This document shows positions 1 to 6,990 of a stretch of 8,387 nt of DNA, piece after piece. This stretch comes from an uncultured Prevotella sp. (GTDB lineage: Bacteria; Bacteroidota; Bacteroidia; Bacteroidales; Bacteroidaceae): NCBI GenBank assembly GCA_934230685.1, contig CAKQFF010000079.1, positions 1 to 8,387 of the forward strand, in the 5' to 3' direction. Both the position numbers and the translations under genes were made by a program. Numbering within the stretch: position 1 is the first letter of the stretch; the number at the start of each line of letters is the position of its first letter. The notes beneath the pieces were generated by a model. The model had not been told where the DNA came from, did not search any database, and was given only the letters and a program-made list of their open reading frames with translations.

Positions 1-806
1 GTATAGTCGCGTGCAAAGAGCGTAAGAGTGTTACCATTCTGATGGAAAGCCATCCAGAAGAAGATAACCACAGCGAACACAAGACACAGACAAACAATGC
101 GCTCCTTTGTCTCTGCCTTTGACAGTTCCTGAACCTCAGCCTTGGCAGAGTCTGAAGACTTCTGCTGTGTCTCGCCTGCAAGCACATGCTTGTAGGTAGA
201 GCTGAAGATATAGTAGATGGCAATACTGAAAATCAGCGAAACGCATGCTACGGCGAAGGCGAAATGATAAGAATCCTCAGGACTTACACCAAGGTTGGCC
301 TGTGCCCAGTCCATAATCTTGATGGCTGCTGTAGGAGCAAACATAGCACCAATGTTGATGGCCATGTAGAAGAGTGAGAAACCTGAGTCGCGCTTGTCGG
401 CAAACTGAGGAGCGTCGTACAGACGACCCACCATTACCTGCAGGTTACCCTTGAACAAGCCTGTGCCCAACGCGATAAGGATGAGCGACAATCCCATAGC
501 GGCAATGGCTACTGTGTCCTTGCCGAGAGGAAGTGAGAGCACAAGATAACCTATGAACATGACGAAGATACCAGTGGTAACCATACGTCCAAATCCAAAC
601 TTGTCGGCAGCAATACCGCCAATGATTGGCAGGAAGTAGACCATCATGAGGAAGGTTGAATAAATAGTACTTGCCATACCGGTCTCAAAACCGAAGTTTG
701 CCTGTAGGTAAAGCAAGAAAACCGCAAGCATGGTGTAATAACCAAAACGCTCGCCCGTGTTGGCCAAAGCCAACGCCCATAGACCTTTAGGTTGATTTTC
801 GAACAT
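1..806 (-). CDS. POT/PTR2 family proton-coupled peptide transporter, N-terminal 268 residues (3' end off the left edge)
   Basis: Inner-membrane MFS carrier of the POT family, which imports di- and tripeptides (sometimes other small solutes) with protons. The reading frame is open from the ATG at 804-806 to the left edge. The visible part begins MFENQPKGLW and contains a TM1 motif NTGERFGYY (residues 16-24), a GGIAAD loop motif (63-68), the TM4 motif GTGLFKGN (114-121) with the conserved Lys119, and FSLFYMAINIGAM (143-155), which fits the second PROSITE PTR2 signature exactly. A polar stretch at about 205-235, rich in Lys, Glu, Gln and Ser, separates two hydrophobic regions as in the bacterial 14-helix members. 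TM7 carries WMAFHQNGN (251-259). The usual length is about 450-550 residues, so roughly half is missing. In TM1 the first Glu of the family's ExxER motif is Asn16. It is the only gene seen with the promoter at 863-894. Substrate is not predictable from the sequence. Confidence 0.93.
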   Translation of the reverse strand, partial: MFENQPKGLWALALANTGERFGYYTMLAVFLLYLQANFGFETGMASTIYSTFLMMVYFLPIIGGIAADKFGFGRMVTTGIFVMFIGYLVLSLPLGKDTVAIAAMGLSLILIALGTGLFKGNLQVMVGRLYDAPQFADKRDSGFSLFYMAINIGAMFAPTAAIKIMDWAQANLGVSPEDSYHFAFAVACVSLIFSIAIYYIFSSTYKHVLAGETQQKSSDSAKAEVQELSKAETKERIVCLCLVFAVVIFFWMAFHQNGNTLTLFARDY

Positions 807-862
807 AAAACTTGTTTATTGATTATTGTTTGTTATTAAATAATGTGGCTTGTTTTAGGCTA

Positions 863-894
863 CAAAATTAAGAACAATTATCCAAATTACCAAA
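863..894 (-). promoter_or_regulatory. Bacteroidota-type promoter of the peptide transporter gene
   Basis: On the minus strand a -33 element TTTG (891-894) is followed after 20 bp by the -7 element TAATTTTG (863-870). This matches the Bacteroidota sigma-ABfr consensus TTTG-N19-21-TAnnTTTG in sequence and spacing. Transcription should begin near 855-860, giving a leader of about 50 nt, AT-rich and without a Shine-Dalgarno sequence, as is usual in this phylum. The promoter sits between the stop of the PorT-family gene and the transporter start, so the transporter can be expressed independently of the upstream pair. Confidence 0.75.
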
Positions 895-931
895 CAAAAT
901 GTCTGTTTTCGGTTTTATTGGCAATTGAAAA

Positions 932-1696
932 CTACTTGCTGCGCACTATATCAAACAAATATGTCAGTTTTATTACAATGTTTGAATGATTTGACTTTGC
1001 GAAATAGTCGCGCTTACTGTCGCCATAGATATTTCCCAAACCATAGTAGTAGCGTCCCTCAAGCAGGAAATGCCCCACCTTTGGCACACTATATTCCATA
1101 CCAAGACCTGCCGCAATGCCATAGTCAAACTTGTTCTCCACAGACATTGTGTCCTGTGCGCATGTCTGATTGGAGCGGTCGGCGGTGTTGCGGTCGGCAA
1201 AGTTGAAGTTGGTCTTGGTAGATTCCCTGAGCATATAGCCAAACTGCGGACCTGCCTTGAAGAAGAACTGCATTCCCTTCTTCTCCCTACCCCATGCCAA
1301 ATGGGCAAAAACGGGCAGCTGTATATAGTCGATGTCGCGTTGGTAAGCCTCAGCAAGTCCGGTGGCGGCATTTATTACAGGCTGGTCGTTGGCTGTGAGT
1401 ATACTCTCTTTCCATCCTATGCGGGCATAGTTAAGCTCCGCTGAGATGGAACAAATAGTGTTGAAATACTTCTCGCATGTGTAGCGCATTGACAGTCCGA
1501 AGGTAATGCCTGGGTGGCTACTCTGTGTCACCTTTGGAGTGAAGCCAACATTGCTCAGCACATATCCGCCGTTGAAGCCAATGGAAAGATCGTTGCGATG
1601 GTCGCCAATTTGGGCGTAAAGCGTCGACGACGCCATCAGCAAAATAGCGAGCAGGGCAACGATTTTGATTCTTAATGTTGAAAACATATTATTCAT
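932..1696 (-). CDS. PorT-family outer-membrane beta-barrel protein
   Basis: A 254-residue exported protein predicted to form a small beta-barrel in the outer membrane. Residues 1-28 are a type I signal peptide: a basic start, a hydrophobic core (VALLAILLMASS), and probable cleavage after LYA before Gln29. The mature part has alternating amphipathic strands. It shows PorT-family (Outer membrane beta-barrel, PF13568 type) landmarks: an initial GFNGGYVLSNV strand (40-50), ICSISAELNYARIGWKE (81-97), YIQLPVFAHL (124-133) and FKAGPQFGYML (146-156), with a last strand NIVIKLTYLFDI (239-250). Length fits the family. Met4 is a possible alternative start that would leave the signal peptide intact. The gene starts 48 bp after the LysM gene, with no promoter seen between them, so the two are likely one transcript. 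True PorT is a T9SS component, but many members of this family are uncharacterised barrels, and I cannot assign this one to T9SS. Confidence 0.85.
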   Translation of the reverse strand: MNNMFSTLRIKIVALLAILLMASSTLYAQIGDHRNDLSIGFNGGYVLSNVGFTPKVTQSSHPGITFGLSMRYTCEKYFNTICSISAELNYARIGWKESILTANDQPVINAATGLAEAYQRDIDYIQLPVFAHLAWGREKKGMQFFFKAGPQFGYMLRESTKTNFNFADRNTADRSNQTCAQDTMSVENKFDYGIAAGLGMEYSVPKVGHFLLEGRYYYGLGNIYGDSKRDYFAKSNHSNIVIKLTYLFDIVRSK

Positions 1697-1744
1697 TCTT
1701 CTTTTATTTCTTTAAACACCACACATGCGAGAGTCATGTCTTTT

Positions 1745-3115
1745 TTAATACGATATCGACTCCAGAGTGCGGTTAGTCTTGTAGTGTACAAGCATGAAAG
1801 CTCCGTTCTGCATGCCTCCACCATTGACATTATAGAACTTCAGAGGTGTCTGCAATGGTGTGTAAGTGCTCTGCTGCTTGGTGCCTGTGAACTTGCTGCC
1901 ATACTTATGCATTCCACGGATGAAGAACTGTGCCTGGTCGTAGCCTGTAATGGCGAAGCGAGGCAAAGCCTGACGCATGTCCGACTTAAACCAGCGACGG
2001 TAGGAGTTCTCGAGGTTTGCTGTCTTTGGCGCAAGTGGATTATAATAGAACGTTGTGGGGATATAGGTGTCATACACATGATAGTAATCGAGGTACGCCT
2101 TAGTATACATCAGCCACTCTGTATAGCCGAACATCGAGATTTTCAACGACGGATGTGTCACCTTCAGTCCGTTCAGCTTGGCAAGAGTAAGGTTGAGTTC
2201 GGGCGAGCGGCTCGTGTTGAGCACCACAATATTCTGTTTTGTATAGACAAAAGCCTTGGCAAACATCTCCTCCGACGACTTCAGATTGGTGATGTTGTAG
2301 CTGATGCCCACCGACTCCAGTTTCTGACGCAAGGTTGAGGTGAACAAGCCCTTTGTGCTTGTCACGTCGTTGCAGTCGATGATAACCACATGTCCACCCT
2401 TGAATCTCTCAACAAAGGCATTCACAGCTGTATTAGTCTGCTGAAGCTGAGATTGGTAAACCTGGAAGATATGGTCGTTAGAAGCTACATCATTGCCGCT
2501 TATCGAGAACGGGATAACAAGCTTGATATTGTTTTTGCGGCAGAAATCGGCCATCGGCTTAACCTGCTTGGTGTAGAGCGGACCGAAAATCAAGTCGCAG
2601 TCTCTCGCATTATCATCAGCCAGAATCTTCTCAACATCAGCATCAATAGCCACATTCCATGCATGCACCTTGGTGCTGATGCCCTGAGCCTTCAGACTGT
2701 CGCACGCCATCAACACACCACGGTAGTACTCCGTCATGCGCTGTCCGTCGCCATCCACATTGTGCAACGGAAGCATAACGCCTACTTTCACCGTGCGTGC
2801 AGCCTCTGTAGTTGTCTTGGCTTGTGTGGCATTGTATGCCGTCACGGGAGCTATCGTCGGTTGTCCTACCTTGTGCTCTACAGGAGCAGGAATAACGAGT
2901 TGGTCATCCTTCTTCAGAGTATAATCAGCCTTTTGCATATCAGGATTGGCTCGCATAAGCTCATCGATAGTGATGTTATATTTCTTGGCTATCCCATATA
3001 TGGTATCCTTTTTCTTCACTCTGTAAATTTCCTGGTACTTAATTGTCTGACCTACAGTCGCCGTGGCTATCATCATGGCACACAGACCTAATACTAATTT
3101 GCTGAGTCGTTTCAT
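1745..3115 (-). CDS. Secreted LysM protein with a periplasmic-binding-protein-like (type 1 fold) domain
   Basis: A 456-residue exported protein. Residues 1-22 form a signal peptide (MKRLSK, then a hydrophobic core; probable cleavage at VG|Q). There is no lipobox cysteine, so it should be soluble in the periplasm. A single LysM domain at about 29-76 (YRVKKKDTIYGIAKKYNI, then DELMRANP and LKKDDQLVIP) should bind peptidoglycan. After a Thr/Ala-rich linker (77-107), residues 108-445 resemble the type 1 periplasmic binding fold of branched-chain amino-acid receptors: VKVGVMLPLHN (109-119), YYRGVLMACDSL (130-141), DLIFGPLYTKQVKPMADFC (174-192), NIKLVIPFS (196-204), VVIID (243-247) and FAITGYDQAQFFIRGM (387-402). 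No ABC transporter lies nearby, so uptake is unlikely to be its role; structural or regulatory use of the fold, as in LpoA of Gram-negative bacteria, is an inference. It is first in an apparent operon with the PorT-family barrel. Confidence 0.85.
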   Translation of the reverse strand: MKRLSKLVLGLCAMMIATATVGQTIKYQEIYRVKKKDTIYGIAKKYNITIDELMRANPDMQKADYTLKKDDQLVIPAPVEHKVGQPTIAPVTAYNATQAKTTTEAARTVKVGVMLPLHNVDGDGQRMTEYYRGVLMACDSLKAQGISTKVHAWNVAIDADVEKILADDNARDCDLIFGPLYTKQVKPMADFCRKNNIKLVIPFSISGNDVASNDHIFQVYQSQLQQTNTAVNAFVERFKGGHVVIIDCNDVTSTKGLFTSTLRQKLESVGISYNITNLKSSEEMFAKAFVYTKQNIVVLNTSRSPELNLTLAKLNGLKVTHPSLKISMFGYTEWLMYTKAYLDYYHVYDTYIPTTFYYNPLAPKTANLENSYRRWFKSDMRQALPRFAITGYDQAQFFIRGMHKYGSKFTGTKQQSTYTPLQTPLKFYNVNGGGMQNGAFMLVHYKTNRTLESISY

Positions 3116-3156
3116 AGTTCTTTACTTTGTTAGTTCATGTTGTCAATTTTGATGTG

Positions 3157-3188
3157 CAAAATTACACAAAATAAATTGTACAGAGAAA
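3157..3188 (-). promoter_or_regulatory. Probable promoter of the LysM/PorT-family operon
   Basis: On the minus strand, TAATTTTG (3157-3164) fits the -7 consensus TAnnTTTG. The tetramer TTTC (3185-3188), one mismatch from TTTG, lies 20 bp upstream. Transcription would start near 3149-3154, leaving a leader of about 35 nt before the ATG at 3113-3115. The -7 octamer is identical to that of the peptide transporter promoter. It faces away from the plus-strand promoter at 3228-3258, with about 40 bp between the two -33 elements. Confidence 0.6.
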
Positions 3189-3227
3189 TCTTTGACTATA
3201 AATAAAGTTATTAAACACACATTGTGT

Positions 3228-3258
3228 TTTGTGGTATGGGATATATTATTTAACTTTG
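3228..3258 (+). promoter_or_regulatory. Bacteroidota-type promoter abutting the T9SS cargo gene start
   Basis: A -33 element TTTG (3228-3231) is followed after 19 bp by the -7 element TAACTTTG (3251-3258), a full consensus match. The ATG at 3264 begins only five bases after the -7 element, where transcription is expected to start, so the mRNA should have almost no 5' leader. The position also excludes a longer reading frame starting at 3192, because the promoter would lie inside it. Confidence 0.75.
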
Positions 3259-3263
3259 CACGT

Positions 3264-3974
3264 ATGAACCACATCAGATTATTCCTACTTTTAATCCTGG
3301 GTTTCGCCATACGTGCCTACGCCGACGAAGTGCCCACTATCGACCCGCAAGCCACCTTCATCACTCCTGAAGGCGAGGAGATAAGCACGAGCTATTCTGG
3401 CTCGGCTCCTCTCACCGTGCGATTTAATGCCAACGTTGCCAACGTTGGAGTGTATACAGCCCACTATGAGTGGCGATTCACAAAGGAAGGCGCATCCTCA
3501 CCTTATCTTATACGCTACGACGAGGACACGGAATACACCTTCACCGAAGCCGGCACAAGCCTTGTGGTGCTCTATGCCACGTTCGTCAACGGCAACGACA
3601 CCATTGCCTACACCGAGGACTATTGGGCTGAGGTGCAGCCTATCTCTGTGTCCATCTCCGAGAGCCGACTTGAGTTTCCCAACGCTTTCTCGCCCAACGA
3701 CGACGGCATCAACGACATCTATAAGGCCAAGAACGGATATCAGAGCATAGTGGAGTTTCATGCCTACATATTCAACAGATGGGGACAGAAGCTTTACGAA
3801 TGGGACGACCCTGCCGGAGGATGGGACGGCAAGTACAATGGCAAGGACGTGAAACAGGGAGTATACTTCGTGCTTGTAAAGGCTAAAGGTGCCGATGGAC
3901 GCAAGTATACCATCCGAAAGGACGTGAATTTGCTGCGTGGATACACCGAAACTTCGGGAAGCACAGGTGAATAA
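3264..3974 (+). CDS. Small exported protein with PKD-like domain and T9SS type B sorting domain (gliding motility-associated C-terminal domain)
   Basis: A 236-residue protein, predicted to cross the inner membrane by Sec and then be secreted or surface-attached by the type IX system. Residues 1-20 are a signal peptide ([14 protein letters not shown], cleavage after AYA before Asp21). Residues about 42-128 look like a PKD/immunoglobulin-like beta-sandwich: [11 protein letters not shown] (46-56), AHYEWRF (66-72), [17 protein letters not shown] (91-107). Residues about 137-227 are the type B sorting domain (CHU_C/TIGR04131): [14 protein letters not shown] (138-151), [13 protein letters not shown] (168-180), [18 protein letters not shown] (185-202) and KDVNLLRGY (219-227). 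A nine-residue polar tail, TETSGSTGE, follows. The start at 3264 is chosen because it opens the signal peptide directly and the promoter lies just upstream; the frame itself is open from 3192. Most cargo of this class is larger, so this is close to a minimal carrier of one domain. Its function on the surface is unknown. uvrA follows after 55 bp. Confidence 0.87.
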   Translation: MNHIRLFLLLILGFAIRAYADEVPTIDPQATFITPEGEEISTSYSGSAPLTVRFNANVANVGVYTAHYEWRFTKEGASSPYLIRYDEDTEYTFTEAGTSLVVLYATFVNGNDTIAYTEDYWAEVQPISVSISESRLEFPNAFSPNDDGINDIYKAKNGYQSIVEFHAYIFNRWGQKLYEWDDPAGGWDGKYNGKDVKQGVYFVLVKAKGADGRKYTIRKDVNLLRGYTETSGSTGE

Positions 3975-4029
3975 AACCGGTGAGGGTGAATAATACAAAC
4001 GACAAAACAAAGAATTCAATCCATTTCTT

Positions 4030-6873
4030 ATGAGCATAAATTCAGAAGAAGGCAAGATTAACGTATGGGGCGCACGCGTCCACAACCTTAAGAACATAGA
4101 CGTGGAAATACCGCGCGGAACGCTTACCGTAATCACAGGTCTTAGCGGTTCGGGCAAGTCGTCGCTTGCCTTCGACACTATATACGCCGAGGGACAACGC
4201 CGCTATATCGAGACTTTCTCTGCCTACGCACGCAACTTCCTTGGTGGCATGGAGCGACCCGACGTTGACAAGATTACTGGTCTAAGCCCTGTGATATCCA
4301 TAGAGCAGAAGACCACCAACAAGAACCCTCGCTCCACCGTGGGCACCACAACCGAGATTTACGACTATCTGCGTCTGCTATACGCACGCGCCGGAACTGC
4401 CTACAGCTACAACACGGGCGAACCTATGGTGAAATACACCGAGGAACGCATCATCCAGATGATCAATTCCGACTATTCTGGCCGCCGCATATTCATTCTC
4501 GCGCCTCTCGTAAGACAGCGCAAGGGACATTATCGCGAACTCTTCGAGAGTCTGCGCCGCAAAGGCTACCTGTATGCTCGTGTTGACGGAGAGATTGTCG
4601 ACCTTAAGCCTGAAATGAAGGTCGACCGCTACAAGAACCATAATATAGAGGTGGTGGTCGACAAGATGCAGATGCGCAATGGTTTCGACGACCGTCTGCG
4701 CAAGACTATATCCACAGCCATGCACATGGGCGACGGCTTGGTGATGATTCTCGACAAGGACTCGGGCGAGGCTAAAAGCTTCTCCAAGCGACTCATGTGC
4801 CCCACTACTGGCATCAGCTATCGCGACCCTGCGCCTAACATATTCTCGTTCAACTCGCCCGAAGGTGCTTGCCCTCGATGCAAAGGCTTGGGCTACGTCA
4901 ACGAGATTGACCTGAAGAAGGTTATCCCCGACAATTCTCTGTCGATTCATGATGGGGCCATTGTGCCTTTAGGCAAATACAAGAACCAGATGATTTTCTG
5001 GCAGATTGCCGCCATACTCAAGAAGGAAGAATGCACATTGAAAACTCCCGTGAAGGATATCCCTGAGGACACTCTCAACGAGATAATGTATGGCTCGCTT
5101 GAGAAAATACGCATCGAAAAGGAACTTATACACACGTCGAGCGATCTTTTCTCCACATTCGACGGAGTGATAAAATATCTGCGCACGGTTATCGAGAACG
5201 ACGACTCTACGAGCGGACAGAAATGGGCCGACCAGTTTCTTGCCACCTGCGAGTGTCCTGAATGCCACGGTCTGCGCCTTTCGAGAGAATCACTCTCCTA
5301 CCGCATTTGGGACAAGAACATTTCCGAAGTGGCTTCGATGGACATATCACAATTGCGCGATTGGCTTGACGAGGCTGAACAGCATCTCGACGAAAAGCAG
5401 CATGCCATAGCCACAGAGATACTAAAAGAGATACGCACACGACTGAACTTCCTCCTTGATGTAGGTCTCGACTATCTGTCGCTCAACCGTCAGACGGCCA
5501 CTCTGTCCGGAGGCGAGAGCCAACGCATACGTCTTGCAACACAGATTGGCTCCCAACTCGTGAATGTGCTCTACATCCTCGACGAGCCAAGTATTGGTCT
5601 GCACCAACGCGACAACGAGCGACTCATACATTCGCTCAAGGAACTGCGCGACCTTGGCAATACCGTTGTGGTGGTTGAGCACGACAAGGACATGATGCTT
5701 GCTGCCGACTGGATTGTGGATATTGGCCCTAAGGCTGGTATGCATGGTGGCGAGGTTGTGTTCCAAGGCACTCCGCAGCAGATGCTGAAAGAGCACACCA
5801 TAACATCCGACTATCTTAACGGTGTGCGCGAGATTGCCGTGCCTAAGGAGCGACGCAAGGGCAACGGCCACTCGATAACTATCCATGGCGCACACGGCAA
5901 CAATCTTAAGAATGTTGACGTTTCGTTCCCGCTTGGCGAGCTTATCGTGGTTACTGGCGTGAGTGGTTCGGGCAAGTCTACGCTCGTCAACGAAACTCTA
6001 CAGCCTATTCTCTCACAGCATTTCTACCGCTCGCTCAAGAAGCCTATGCCCTATGACTCGGTGGAGGGATTGGAATATATAGATAAGGTGGTGAATGTGG
6101 ACCAGTCGCCACTTGGTCGCACTCCACGCTCTAATCCTGCCACCTACACAGGCGTGTTTTCGGATATCCGCTCTCTCTTCGTGGCTTTGCCAGAAGCGAA
6201 GATACGTGGCTACAAACCGGGACGTTTCTCATTCAATGTGAAGGGTGGACGCTGTGAGACATGCAAGGGCAACGGCTATAAGACTATCGAAATGAATTTC
6301 CTGCCCGATGTTATGGTGCCTTGCGAGGTATGCCATGGCAAACGCTACAACCGCGAGACGCTTGAAGTGCGCTATAAAGGCAAGAGTATTGCCGATGTGC
6401 TCGACATGACCATCAATCAGGCGGTGGAATTCTTCGAGAATGTACCTGCTATATTGCAGAAGATAAAGACCATTCAAGACGTTGGCTTGGGTTATATAAA
6501 GCTCGGACAACCATCCACTACGTTGTCAGGTGGCGAAAGTCAGCGTGTGAAACTTGCTACAGAACTTAGCAAACGCGACACGGGCAAGACTCTATACATT
6601 CTTGACGAGCCAACAACAGGTCTGCACTTCGAGGATATACGCATTCTCATGGACGTGCTACAGAAACTTGTCGACCGTGGCAACACGGTAATAATTATCG
6701 AGCACAACCTCGATGTAATAAAACTTGCCGACCATATCATCGATATTGGTCCGGAAGGAGGACGTGGCGGAGGACGCTTGCTTATTGCTGGAACACCTGA
6801 GGAAGTGGCGGAATACAAGGAGGGATATACGCCAAAATTTCTAAAAATGGAGCTGGAAGAAAACAAAAAATAA
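4030..6873 (+). CDS. uvrA: Excinuclease ABC subunit A (UvrA), nucleotide excision repair ATPase
   Basis: UvrA dimers scan DNA with UvrB, detect bulky lesions and load UvrB, after which UvrC incises. At 947 residues it has normal full length. Both ABC ATPase modules are intact: Walker [10 protein letters not shown] (37-45) and GVSGSGKST (643-651), signature LSGGESQR (492-499 and 832-839), Walker [12 protein letters not shown] (515-525) and [11 protein letters not shown] (856-866), and the switch histidines in VVVEH (547-551) and IIIEH (888-892). The UvrB-binding and insertion domains lie in the usual place within about 115-285. The main zinc module near the C-terminal half is complete (C742, C745, C765, C768), and a CPEC pair is at 409-412. 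The first zinc module is C257, T260, C281, C284, so one cysteine is missing. The preceding gene ends 55 bp upstream and no promoter consensus is seen between them, so uvrA may be cotranscribed with it. It converges with the oxidoreductase gene. Paralogues (UvrA2) exist in many Bacteroidota, but the presence of the UvrB-binding region favours the canonical protein. Confidence 0.97.
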   Translation: MSINSEEGKINVWGARVHNLKNIDVEIPRGTLTVITGLSGSGKSSLAFDTIYAEGQRRYIETFSAYARNFLGGMERPDVDKITGLSPVISIEQKTTNKNPRSTVGTTTEIYDYLRLLYARAGTAYSYNTGEPMVKYTEERIIQMINSDYSGRRIFILAPLVRQRKGHYRELFESLRRKGYLYARVDGEIVDLKPEMKVDRYKNHNIEVVVDKMQMRNGFDDRLRKTISTAMHMGDGLVMILDKDSGEAKSFSKRLMCPTTGISYRDPAPNIFSFNSPEGACPRCKGLGYVNEIDLKKVIPDNSLSIHDGAIVPLGKYKNQMIFWQIAAILKKEECTLKTPVKDIPEDTLNEIMYGSLEKIRIEKELIHTSSDLFSTFDGVIKYLRTVIENDDSTSGQKWADQFLATCECPECHGLRLSRESLSYRIWDKNISEVASMDISQLRDWLDEAEQHLDEKQHAIATEILKEIRTRLNFLLDVGLDYLSLNRQTATLSGGESQRIRLATQIGSQLVNVLYILDEPSIGLHQRDNERLIHSLKELRDLGNTVVVVEHDKDMMLAADWIVDIGPKAGMHGGEVVFQGTPQQMLKEHTITSDYLNGVREIAVPKERRKGNGHSITIHGAHGNNLKNVDVSFPLGELIVVTGVSGSGKSTLVNETLQPILSQHFYRSLKKPMPYDSVEGLEYIDKVVNVDQSPLGRTPRSNPATYTGVFSDIRSLFVALPEAKIRGYKPGRFSFNVKGGRCETCKGNGYKTIEMNFLPDVMVPCEVCHGKRYNRETLEVRYKGKSIADVLDMTINQAVEFFENVPAILQKIKTIQDVGLGYIKLGQPSTTLSGGESQRVKLATELSKRDTGKTLYILDEPTTGLHFEDIRILMDVLQKLVDRGNTVIIIEHNLDVIKLADHIIDIGPEGGRGGGRLLIAGTPEEVAEYKEGYTPKFLKMELEENKK

Positions 6874-6879
6874 AAAGAA

Positions 6880-6921
6880 GTTCATCCCGAAGGAATCCCG
6901 AACGGATCCCGAAGGATGAAC
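6880..6921 (-). terminator. Imperfect hairpin with a T-rich tail on the minus strand
   Basis: An outer 8-bp stem, GTTCATCC (6880-6887) with GGATGAAC (6914-6921), encloses a symmetric CGAA/CGAA internal loop. Inside that lies a second stem, GGAATCC (6892-6898, one bulged A) with GGATCC (6904-6909), closed by CGAAC. Read on the minus strand the hairpin is followed by a T-rich stretch (6879 down to 6864), so it would act as a backup terminator for the oxidoreductase gene. On the plus strand it is followed by A-rich sequence and should not terminate uvrA. It starts seven bases after the uvrA stop. Confidence 0.55.
6885..6916. repeat. Three short direct copies of TCCCGAAGGA-like motif
   Basis: Copies are TCCCGAAGGA (6885-6894), TCCCGAACGGA (6896-6906) and TCCCGAAGGA (6907-6916), one base apart or directly adjacent. 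The first and third are identical; the middle one has an inserted C. They make up most of the hairpin at 6880-6921 and may have arisen by slippage within it. This could also be just a by-product of the stem-loop's sequence. Confidence 0.5.
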
Positions 6922-6927
6922 AAAAAC

Positions 6928-6990
6928 AAATAACGTCGATTACACGTATAATTGTCATTAATTATTTATCGTGTAATCGACGTTATTTTT
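6928..6990. terminator. Bidirectional intrinsic terminator between uvrA and the oxidoreductase gene
   Basis: A perfect 19-bp inverted repeat (6928-6946 with 6970-6988) surrounds a 23-nt loop, which itself can pair ATAATT (6948-6953) with AATTAT (6960-6965). On the plus strand it ends in a run of six T (6985-6990), and on the minus strand the exit side is T-rich (complement of 6921-6930), so it should work for both converging genes. The TAA stop of the minus-strand gene begins one base beyond the stem, at 6990-6992. The 19-bp perfect stem is longer than most bacterial terminators. Confidence 0.85.

Noticed and set aside
904..932. Inverted repeat GTTTTC...GAAAAC after the PorT-family gene, a possible terminator
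   Set aside because: It has a 6-bp AT-rich stem with a 17-nt loop, overlaps the stop codon, and has no T run on its minus-strand exit side; too weak to call.
1723..1739. Hairpin ACATG...CATGT in the LysM/PorT-family gap, followed by T on the plus strand
   Set aside because: The stem is only 5 bp, AT-rich, and points toward the plus strand where no gene ends; it is unlikely to interrupt the operon.
1736..3091. Two long plus-strand frames (200 and 233 codons) opposite the LysM gene
   Set aside because: They lie wholly antisense to a clear gene with signal peptide and domains, show no recognisable motifs, and are rich in His, Cys and Arg as expected from the antisense of a coding frame.
3192..3263. 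24-residue N-terminal extension of the T9SS cargo protein
   Set aside because: It contains the full promoter (3228-3258), and the residues before Met at 3264 do not look like part of a signal peptide. The Met at 3264 begins a normal one.
3975..4029. Separate promoter for uvrA
   Set aside because: No TAnnTTTG with a suitable -33 element is visible in the 55-bp gap, though a promoter inside the preceding gene cannot be excluded.
3498..5895. Several minus-strand frames (up to 226 codons) under the T9SS cargo gene and uvrA
   Set aside because: They are shadows of the strongly supported plus-strand genes and have no family motifs or promoter.
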